A stretch of DNA of 19,506 nucleotides from JBBQLG01 sp038327655 (GTDB lineage: Bacteria; Bacteroidota; Bacteroidia; Cytophagales; Spirosomataceae), in contig JBBQLG010000122.1 of NCBI GenBank assembly GCA_038327655.1, positions 1-19,506 on the forward strand, read 5' to 3'. The translations under genes and the position numbers were made by a program. A model generated the notes under the pieces. That model saw only the letters and a list, made by a program, of their open reading frames with translations, was not told the origin of the DNA and did not search any database. Shown piece after piece: positions 7,188-12,980 of this stretch. How positions within the stretch are numbered: the stretch's first letter is position 1; every line of letters begins with the position of its first letter.

Positions 7188-7706
7188 TCAGACCAAATAC
7201 CGCTCGTTCAGGATGTTCAGGTGATGTAGTTCGTGACCGGCGATGAGCCACAGAAACGCCCGCGCCGAAAACGACGTACCATTGGCGCGGCCCATTTGCG
7301 TCAGACCCGATTCGGGGAGGTGTTCGGCCATGAGGAGGTTGGATTCGCGCTGCAACCGGTATTCCGTCAGCAGGCTATCGACGGAACGGTTTGAGAAATT
7401 GGCCGCAGCGACGTAATCATCTTCGTCGAAACCCGGTAGTGATTGCTGCTCACCCCGCGCGATGCTCAGGGCGCGGTACGCCATAATCCGCTCCACGTCG
7501 ATCAGGTGGCCGAGCATTTCCAGCAGGTTCCACTTGCCCGGCGCGTACCGGTGCAGTAGCTTTTCGGCAGGAAGCGACTGGAAGGTGTTGATAACTAAGT
7601 CTTTACCGTCACGCAGTGCGTTCAGTGCTGTTTCGGCTTTTACCAGACTGATGTAGCGGGCAGGTGCGGAGTCGGGCGGAAATTCGGTCGGGGCGGGGTG
7701 GGTCAT
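7188..7706 (-). CDS. DinB-family protein
   Basis: This 172-residue cytoplasmic protein has the four-helix DinB/YfiT-like fold. The putative metal-binding histidines are His67 in LGHLIDVERI and His158/His162 in IAGHELHHLNIL, with the characteristic APGKWNLLEMLGH stretch before the first. Family members include metal-dependent thiol transferases and damage-induced proteins, but the substrate here is unknown. The ATG at 7706 gives a standard-length protein. Downstream it converges with the hydrolase gene with only 16 nt between stop codons. Upstream, 88 nt containing a perfect 29-bp palindrome separate it from the M42 peptidase gene on the same strand, so co-transcription is possible but uncertain. 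Confidence 0.85.
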   Translation of the reverse strand: MTHPAPTEFPPDSAPARYISLVKAETALNALRDGKDLVINTFQSLPAEKLLHRYAPGKWNLLEMLGHLIDVERIMAYRALSIARGEQQSLPGFDEDDYVAAANFSNRSVDSLLTEYRLQRESNLLMAEHLPESGLTQMGRANGTSFSARAFLWLIAGHELHHLNILNERYLV

Positions 7707-7722
7707 GCAGTGGCTTTTCAGG

Positions 7723-7787
7723 ACGGACTCCGGTTCGTACAGATGCCATATTGTGGAGATATGGCATCTGTACGAACCGGAGTCCGT
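7723..7787. repeat. perfect 29-bp inverted repeat (long hairpin, T-tract on plus strand)
   Basis: The arm 7723-7751 (ACGGACTCCGG...GCCATAT) and the arm 7759-7787 are exact inverted copies around the 7-nt spacer TGTGGAG. On the plus strand the second arm runs into TTTTATTTTT (7787-7796), giving the form of an intrinsic terminator reading rightward. On the minus strand, the direction of both flanking genes, no T-tract follows. It begins 16 nt upstream of the DinB start and ends 7 nt from the M42 stop codon. Nothing else in the window matches its sequence. Confidence 0.85.
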
Positions 7788-7794
7788 TTTATTT

Positions 7795-8865
7795 TTACTT
7801 GATGTAGCGGAAATCTTCGTCGCCCTTCAGCGAGAGCAGCACCTCGTACATGAGCGTGATAACGGCCTGAACATCGTCTTTGTGGACCGTCTCGACGGTG
7901 GTATGCATGTACTTGAGCGGCAGCGAAATCAGGGCCGAGGCAATGCCCTCCGTCGCGTAGGCAAACGCATCGGTATCGGTACCGGTCGAGCGGCTGACGG
8001 CCTGCCGCTGAAATGCAATCTCTTTCGCCTGCGCCACGCCAATCATCATGTCGAGCACGTTGTTCTGTACCGCCGGGCCGTAGCACAGCACCGGGCCACC
8101 CCCGCATTTGAGGTCGCCCTGTTCTTTTTTGTCGTACTTCGGTGATTGGGTGTCGTGGGTGACGTCGGTACAGATAGCGAGGTTGGGCTTGAGCCGACGG
8201 GCGATCATCTCGGCCCCGCGCAGGCCAATTTCCTCCTGCACCGCGTTGACGATGTAGAGCGTAAATGGCAGCGTGACGTTATTTTCTTTCAGCAGCCGGG
8301 CCACTTCGGCAATCATGAATCCGCCCATTCGGTTGTCCAGTGCCCGGCCGACGTAGAACCGGTCGTTCATTTCCATCAGGCCATCCACAAACGTGCAGAC
8401 GGTGCCCACGTGAATCCCCATTTCCTCCACTTCGGCTTTGGTAGCGGCTCCCACGTCGATAAACAAGTCCGTTACTTTGGGGGCGGAATCTTTGGCCAGA
8501 TCACGCACATGAATGGCGGGCCAGCCGAAAACGCCCGTAACGGTACCTTTTTTGGTGTGCAGGAACACCCGCATCGACGGAGCAATCAGGGCGTCGGAGC
8601 CACCGTTGCGCCGGACGTAGATGTAGCCGTTGTCGTCGATGTAATTCACGAACCACGAAATCTCGTCGGAGTGCGCTTCGATCACCACGCTGTAGGGCTG
8701 ATTTGGATTGACGACTCCCACGGCGGTGCCGTAGGTATCCACGATGTACTCGTCGGTGTAGGGCCGGATGTAATCGAGCCAGATTTGCTGCCCCGACGAC
8801 TCGAAGCCGGTGGGCGAAGCGTTATTGAGGTACTGGTAGAGAAACTGTTTACTGTGTTCGTTCAT
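7795..8865 (-). CDS. M42-family metallopeptidase (glutamyl/deblocking aminopeptidase type)
   Basis: From ATG 8865 the protein has 356 residues, the usual family length; a longer frame back to 9057 would overlap the upstream gene and adds unrelated sequence. M42 enzymes are cytoplasmic co-catalytic di-metal aminopeptidases, often large tetrahedral shells, that trim peptides after proteasome-like degradation. Likely metal ligands and catalytic residues are His65 and Asp67 (EAHSDE), Asp177 (GRALDNRMGG), Glu211/Glu212 (QEEIGLRGA), Asp234 (CTDVTHD) and His321 (YMHTTVE). SRSTGTDTDAFAYA and the closing VHKDDV are also typical. Substrate preference is not predictable from these motifs. A strong -7 box lies about 60 nt upstream, overlapped by an inverted repeat. 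Confidence 0.93.
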   Translation of the reverse strand: MNEHSKQFLYQYLNNASPTGFESSGQQIWLDYIRPYTDEYIVDTYGTAVGVVNPNQPYSVVIEAHSDEISWFVNYIDDNGYIYVRRNGGSDALIAPSMRVFLHTKKGTVTGVFGWPAIHVRDLAKDSAPKVTDLFIDVGAATKAEVEEMGIHVGTVCTFVDGLMEMNDRFYVGRALDNRMGGFMIAEVARLLKENNVTLPFTLYIVNAVQEEIGLRGAEMIARRLKPNLAICTDVTHDTQSPKYDKKEQGDLKCGGGPVLCYGPAVQNNVLDMMIGVAQAKEIAFQRQAVSRSTGTDTDAFAYATEGIASALISLPLKYMHTTVETVHKDDVQAVITLMYEVLLSLKGDEDFRYIK

Positions 8866-8880
8866 GCTGGAGTCGGACGC

Positions 8881-8928
8881 TGGACGAAGGCAATGCTGGG
8901 TCCACACGCAGTTGGTTTGCTTCGTCCA
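8881..8928. promoter_or_regulatory. inverted repeat in the M42 promoter/leader, operator-like
   Basis: TGGACGAAG (8881-8889) and CTTCGTCCA (8920-8928) are exact inverted copies. The match extends inward by CAA (8891-8893) and TTG (8917-8919) if one G is skipped. The right arm overlaps the end of the -7 box at 8927-8934 and the expected transcription start near 8920. It may therefore be a DNA operator rather than an RNA hairpin. Confidence 0.45.
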
Positions 8929-8934
8929 AATATA
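8927..8934 (-). promoter_or_regulatory. -7 promoter element for the M42 peptidase gene
   Basis: On the minus strand this reads TATATTTG, an exact match to the Bacteroidota -7 consensus TAnnTTTG. It is 61 nt upstream of the ATG at 8865. No clear -33 TTTG is seen 19-21 nt further upstream, so the call rests on one box. Confidence 0.45.
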
Positions 8935-8978
8935 CGCGTTGCCCGCTATCCGGCACTCACGTTTGGGCGTCTTTCTCC

Positions 8979-9398
8979 TCAGGCCACCTGCATCGGGCGT
9001 GGAATCCGTTCCAGACCGGCAGCAATCCGCTCCAGTTCTACCTGTTTCCAGTTGCACCAGTCCATTGACCGTAGCGACAGTTTATGCGTATTTAACAGAC
9101 TGGCTTTCAGTAATTTAATGCGGTAGCTGTTGGGTAGCTGCTCAATTTGCTGGCCCATCGTTTTTAGCTGACAGGCCTTTTGGGTTGAGAGATCGAAGAG
9201 GGCTGCCAACTCACAAATCTCATTGGGTTGCCAAGCCAGAGCGTCACGCCGACGCCGACGCAAAACCTCATAACTGAGTTTGAGCGAGTCCTGAATGCTG
9301 GCATCAGTCAGGGTCGAATCGGCTAACCGGCGCAGTACCGCCGACCGGAGATTGAAATACGACTGGAGAAGATCACGAAGTTGTTCGGTAGCATCCAT
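8979..9398 (-). CDS. hypothetical protein (139 residues, helical, basic)
   Basis: From ATG 9398 the frame gives 139 residues beginning MDATEQLRDLLQSYF; an upstream in-frame ATG at 9422 would add eight residues (MFFHFDLP). Composition looks like a real soluble protein: mostly helical, Leu- and Arg-rich (VLRRRRRDALAW), with no signal peptide or membrane segment. The middle, about residues 57-82 (NEICELAALFDLSTQKACQL), could be a helix-turn-helix, but no family is recognised. It is followed by the M42 peptidase gene on the same strand after 113 nt that carry that gene's own promoter candidate, so it is probably a separate unit. No function is assigned. Confidence 0.6.
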   Translation of the reverse strand: MDATEQLRDLLQSYFNLRSAVLRRLADSTLTDASIQDSLKLSYEVLRRRRRDALAWQPNEICELAALFDLSTQKACQLKTMGQQIEQLPNSYRIKLLKASLLNTHKLSLRSMDWCNWKQVELERIAAGLERIPRPMQVA

Positions 9399-9919
9399 AG
9401 GAAGGTCAAAGTGAAAAAACACGTTACCCTACAGCCTGTTACAAATCAAGTGCCAATCGTCGTTAATAAATTATATTATTTGGTAAACTTGTATTATTCT
9501 ATAATGCGAATATTGTTAATGATAGTTACTTCATACACTAAGGACTTTTTTAGCGGATGTACCTGGCGAAATTGGGTAAAACCGGACTTGGCACGGCAGG
9601 CCATACCCCCAACCCCCTGAAGGACGGCCCGGTACACAAACACAACCGAGTTAGAAAAACAGCCGTTGACGCATGAATGGTTAAAAAATAGGGCGGATGA
9701 AAAGGGAGCAACCAGGAGGAATATAAAGTTGCCCAAAGGGCTGGAAACGGAGCGGCCGATCAGAGAAAATTAAATGTGTACATCAATTCAGCGTGTACAG
9801 GTGCGGCTGGTGCGCGTAGTTCTACGGAAACGAACAGGTAATGTTGCTTGAAAGTAAGCCAAACTGTTGACAGTCAATTGGTTTTGTGTTAAGTTCCGCT
9901 CACTTAAATCCGACTGAAG
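9399..9919. other. about 520 bp without a convincing gene
   Basis: The stretch 9460-9540 is strikingly AT-rich compared with its surroundings and probably holds promoter sequence for the divergent genes at 9398 (minus) and 9920 (plus), though I could not place a full -33/-7 pair. A near match, TGGTTTTG, lies at 9879-9886, 34 nt before the ATG at 9920. C-rich CCCCCAACCCCCTGAAGG near 9605-9622 resembles half of a palindromic intergenic repeat. Short open frames on both strands (about 80 residues) have no protein-like composition and were not accepted. Confidence 0.5.
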
Positions 9920-10660
9920 ATGAACCTGCCAACTGCCACTCCCACGACTAGTACCCCGGATGTGCCTACTTTTCAGGAGCTTAGTCCGACGGATAAAATA
10001 GTCAAAACTACGCTGGGTACGGTGCTCTTTATCGGCTGGCTGCTGCTCTTCATATTCGGCATGAGTTTGCGGGCTGAAGATTACCGCACCTGCATTTTTC
10101 TGAACGATAAGTTGAATCCCAACTACCTGCTGCTGTACGCTGTTGCGTTTACCCCAACCAACGTAGCCGTACTGGCCGCACTGGCGGGGGTACTGGGCGG
10201 CTTTGCCAGTAATCTTGCCGCCAGTAATCAGTTTCGTCACCTGCGGCCAACAACAGTCGATCCTAAATCCGAGGATTTTTCAAGCTACCTGTACATGACC
10301 GAAAATCCGCTGGTATCCATGCTGCGTGGCTTCATTACGTACCTGATCTTTATTGCCGGATCATACCTGACTAATTTTACCTCGTCCGGTACGTCGACTG
10401 GTCCCGCCAGTTTTATTGGCTTAACCGCATCAGACTATTTCAAATTTGCGGTGTCGGTATCGCTGCTGGCGTATCTGGCGGGCTACGATCCATCGCGGAT
10501 GAAAAGTCTGATAAACTCAGTTGGCTTCACCCGGAAAGACCCACCTGCGTCTACCGAGACCAAAACGTTCATACACCAGACGAACGACATTGCTCAGGTA
10601 GCCACCACCGGCCCGCAGCCGTCATCGCCCGTGAATGGCCAACCCGTAAAGCCGACCTGA
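9920..10660 (+). CDS. membrane protein of unknown function (four predicted helices)
   Basis: The ATG at 9920 gives 246 residues. The N-terminal 28 residues are Thr/Pro-rich and without signal features. Hydrophobic segments lie at about 30-50, 78-100, 134-153 and 172-188. The second carries small-residue packing (AALAGVLGGFASNLAAS) and is followed by a hydrophilic stretch (104-128, RHLRPTTVDPKSEDFSSYLY). The C-terminal 55 residues are polar, Thr/Pro-rich and probably disordered. An even number of helices suggests both ends lie on the same side. I do not recognise a family. It has its own long upstream spacer and converges with the M56 peptidase gene, with 9 nt between their stop codons, so it is most likely a single-gene unit. 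Confidence 0.7.
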   Translation: MNLPTATPTTSTPDVPTFQELSPTDKIVKTTLGTVLFIGWLLLFIFGMSLRAEDYRTCIFLNDKLNPNYLLLYAVAFTPTNVAVLAALAGVLGGFASNLAASNQFRHLRPTTVDPKSEDFSSYLYMTENPLVSMLRGFITYLIFIAGSYLTNFTSSGTSTGPASFIGLTASDYFKFAVSVSLLAYLAGYDPSRMKSLINSVGFTRKDPPASTETKTFIHQTNDIAQVATTGPQPSSPVNGQPVKPT

Positions 10661-10669
10661 CAAAAAAGC

Positions 10670-12364
10670 TTACCGGTACAGATACCGGCTGGCTGCGTAC
10701 GCGTCGGCCTGGGCGGGGTTCGGATGCCGCGACAACACCACTAACCCCGGCCGGGCGCGTTCGTCGCCCAGACGGGCAACGGCCGCATCGCCTTTGTACA
10801 CGCTCAGTTTCATGACTTCCGTGACGCGAATCCGGTTGAGATCGGCTCGTGCGATCTCGTGTTTATCCCAGATGATAACCGCGTTTTTGGCGTCATCGTA
10901 CAAGTCGAGATGCTTGTCGGGTCGAATCCGCAGCAGCATCGCCCGCAGTCCGTAAAAGCTACCCTCGATCATGTCGTCCAGAAAATACGTTTCGTACAGG
11001 CCGTACCGCACGTTAGCCTTGCTGACCCTGTCGGCTGTACTGGTCAGATTCGCGATGGTTGGAGTGCCCGACTCCCGCTGAGCCAGTTCACGGAGACTGA
11101 CCGGAAACGTTTGATCGACGGGCAGTACGGTGCAGGCCGTGGGGTCGCAGCGGATGCCAAGCGGACCAATGGGCTGGTCACCGTACGGCGTACCGGCTTT
11201 CAGACTTGTCCAGCGTGCCTGAGCCGGGGTAGCCGGTCGCACGCCAAAACTGATCTGCCGAATGCGGTGCCGACCGTCGCGCAGTACAGCCGGTGCAATC
11301 TCAAGGGTAATGTGTCGGCGAAGGGCTGTTGCCTGCATCGTCCGCAGGTCCAACGCCGTAGCCGTGGGCAGGAGTACGAAATAGGTCTGATTACCCCGGG
11401 CCATTGCAAACGGACTCAGTCGTTCGTCAACTAATTCCTGTTGTGCGGCCGACCAGGTGACGAGCAGGAAGCCGATGATAACGCCAAACAGTAGTGCGGT
11501 TACCACGCCTGTGCGTACAGATTGTGGACGGTTCATCATGCGAATGCGACTGGATAGCGGTAACCGGCTGAACGAATTGGTTAAGCAGACTGCATTCGTC
11601 AGCAGGCTGACGGCCAGTAAATTGTAATGATAAAGCCGCGCATCGACGCCGGCTTGCACCACGGCCCGGTCCACCTGATATTCCAGGTTCTCTTCAACCA
11701 GCCGCCCGTGCCACCACACGAATGGGTTCATCCACAAAACAATGCGCAGTACCTCCGACAGCAGCCGGTCTACGCTATGCCGGCAGCGGCTGTGTATCCC
11801 CTCATGCCGTAAAACCTGACTCAGCACGTCGGGTGGGTACAGAGCCGGATTCAGGACAACGTAGTGGAAAAACGAAAACGGTGAGGCCACAGCCGGGTTT
11901 TCAACTACCCGGAGGCCGTCGATTTTCGGTTGGGCAGGTTCCCGGATGAGCCGCCGAAGGGCCACAAACTGCCCGCCTAACCGTCCGGTCATCAGGAGCA
12001 CACCAAGGCCATACAGCCAGAGCAGGAGCGTTTGGGTTGGTATCGGCGCAGAACCCAGGTAATCGACCTGTTGCTCCATTATCCGGCTGGCCGGTGCCTG
12101 TTGATCAGTCGGGTAATGGAGTACATGGTTGGTCCGGATGACCGTGGGAAGCAGGGTTTCGGCCCGCTGAACGAGGGTTTGCGCCACCCCGATGTCGACC
12201 GTCGGCAAATCAGCGACCGGTAACCACCCGGCCAGCAGCACCAGCAGCCAGAGCAGCACCCGTTTGCCGGCAAACCAGCCACTGCGCCGGAGCAGCAGAC
12301 CGTAGCTAAGGATGAAAACGGCCAGTAGCAGATTAATCAGCAGGCCGTACAGCAGGAGTCCCAT
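10670..12364 (-). CDS. M56-family (BlaR1/MecR1-like) membrane metallopeptidase
   Basis: The 564-residue protein has membrane segments at about 5-25, 35-52, 108-128 and 285-305. The zinc motif HEGIH is at 187-191 in the cytoplasmic loop, and ENLEYQVDR follows at 225-233, with Glu228 a likely third ligand. BlaR1-type proteins sense a signal outside the cell and cleave, or trigger cleavage of, a BlaI-type repressor, here the gene just upstream with 1 nt between stop and start. The C-terminal part (about 310-564) should lie outside the cytoplasmic membrane. It shows no penicillin-binding-type active site (no SxxK/KTG arrangement noticed) or TonB-like ending, so the signal need not be a beta-lactam. 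One of many M56 paralogues typical of Bacteroidota; the inducer is unknown. Confidence 0.88.
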   Translation of the reverse strand: MGLLLYGLLINLLLAVFILSYGLLLRRSGWFAGKRVLLWLLVLLAGWLPVADLPTVDIGVAQTLVQRAETLLPTVIRTNHVLHYPTDQQAPASRIMEQQVDYLGSAPIPTQTLLLWLYGLGVLLMTGRLGGQFVALRRLIREPAQPKIDGLRVVENPAVASPFSFFHYVVLNPALYPPDVLSQVLRHEGIHSRCRHSVDRLLSEVLRIVLWMNPFVWWHGRLVEENLEYQVDRAVVQAGVDARLYHYNLLAVSLLTNAVCLTNSFSRLPLSSRIRMMNRPQSVRTGVVTALLFGVIIGFLLVTWSAAQQELVDERLSPFAMARGNQTYFVLLPTATALDLRTMQATALRRHITLEIAPAVLRDGRHRIRQISFGVRPATPAQARWTSLKAGTPYGDQPIGPLGIRCDPTACTVLPVDQTFPVSLRELAQRESGTPTIANLTSTADRVSKANVRYGLYETYFLDDMIEGSFYGLRAMLLRIRPDKHLDLYDDAKNAVIIWDKHEIARADLNRIRVTEVMKLSVYKGDAAVARLGDERARPGLVVLSRHPNPAQADAYAASRYLYR

Positions 12365-12365
12365 A

Positions 12366-12728
12366 TCACTTCCCTTTTTCGATGAGCCGGATGATTTCCT
12401 TTAAGTCTTCGACCGAAATTTTCTCGTTGCAGGCGAAGTAACTGACCAGATTCTTGTAGGAGTTGTTGAAGTAATCGCCCACCACGCGTGGCAGCACAAA
12501 CTGATTCTGGTAGGCTTCGCGGCTCACCAGCGGAAAGTATTCGTGGGTGTTGCCGTAGAGCTGATGCCCCACGTAACCTTTCTCTTCCAGGTTGCGGATG
12601 ATGGTCGAAACGGTGTTGTAATGCAGGGGCGGGTCGGTAAAAAACGGCAGTAAATCCTTCACGTAGCTCCGTTCCTGCTTCCACAGGGCCTGCATCACTT
12701 CTTCTTCTTTGGCGGTTAGCTTTTCCAT
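12366..12728 (-). CDS. BlaI/MecI/CopY-family transcriptional repressor
   Basis: This 120-residue winged-helix repressor starts at ATG 12728. The N-terminal DNA-binding domain begins KLTAKEEEVMQALWKQ, has VKDLL for the second helix, the recognition helix YNTVSTIIRNLEEKG at 37-51 and the wing GYVGHQLYGNTHEYFPLVS. The C-terminal dimerisation helices (about 72-120, with YFNNSYKNLVSYFACNEKIS and VEDLKEIIRLIEKG) match the family. It should repress itself and the M56 peptidase gene that follows after 1 nt, and be inactivated by proteolysis when the peptidase is triggered. Half-sites just upstream (12764-12801) suit autoregulation. Length and spacing are normal for the pair. Confidence 0.93.
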   Translation of the reverse strand: MEKLTAKEEEVMQALWKQERSYVKDLLPFFTDPPLHYNTVSTIIRNLEEKGYVGHQLYGNTHEYFPLVSREAYQNQFVLPRVVGDYFNNSYKNLVSYFACNEKISVEDLKEIIRLIEKGK

Positions 12729-12763
12729 GCTTTATCGGGGCAAATAGACCGGGCGTAAATCTA

Positions 12764-12801
12764 AAACTATAAATCTCGTTTAAAAACTATTTTTATAGTT
12801 T
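12764..12801. promoter_or_regulatory. putative BlaI-type operator (three AAACTAT half-sites)
   Basis: AAACTAT occurs at 12764-12770 and 12784-12790, and its exact inverse ATAGTTT at 12795-12801. The last two form a dyad AAACTAT-TTTT-ATAGTTT with a 4-nt centre; the first is 20 nt away on the same face. The cluster lies 36-73 nt upstream of the repressor ATG at 12728. Dyads with ACTA/TAGT cores are recognised by characterised BlaI proteins, so autoregulation is a reasonable inference. No clean TAnnTTTG box was found for this gene. Confidence 0.55.
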
Positions 12802-12833
12802 GTTCGCCTGCGGTCCCGTGCCCGTATGTAGGC

Positions 12834-12847
12834 AACGGCGCGCCGTT
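12834..12847. promoter_or_regulatory. perfect 14-bp palindrome in the divergent intergenic region
   Basis: AACGGCGCGCCGTT is self-complementary and GC-rich, inside a 252-bp spacer that is otherwise AT-rich. It lies 134 nt before the hybrid kinase ATG (12981) and 106 nt before the repressor ATG (12728). It could bind a dimeric regulator, but nothing indicates which one. The rest of 12850-12980 is AT-rich without a convincing promoter pair. Confidence 0.35.
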
Positions 12848-12980
12848 CGGCAGCCAACTGTTTATCAGACGTCTATCTATTTAAGTTACTGAAAATGATA
12901 AAATATTTCTTGTGAGTTTATATTTAGGTATGTATTTTGTTGTCGGGCTACAAAGTATTCGTTGTTAATGAGAATGTGTA

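Noticed and set aside
8146..9126. 326-residue plus-strand open frame
   Set aside because: It lies opposite the M42 peptidase gene, whose metal-ligand motifs are intact; the His/Val/Gly-rich translation is an antisense artefact of GC-rich coding DNA.
9605..9622. C-rich CCCCCAACCCCCTGAAGG resembling half of an intergenic palindrome
   Set aside because: No complementary G-rich arm is present nearby, so a repeat element cannot be supported from this window.
9381..9736. Overlapping short open frames of about 80 residues on both strands
   Set aside because: Low-quality composition, no start context and no motifs; they span an AT-rich regulatory stretch and a C-rich repeat fragment.
9714..9773. 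AGGAGG at 9714-9719 followed by a TTG-initiated 14-codon frame ending at 9773
   Set aside because: Bacteroidota rarely use Shine-Dalgarno initiation, the start is TTG and the peptide has no recognisable property; most likely chance.
12919..12926. TATATTTA as a -7 box for the hybrid kinase gene
   Set aside because: One mismatch at the conserved final G and no TTTG-like -33 element at the proper distance.
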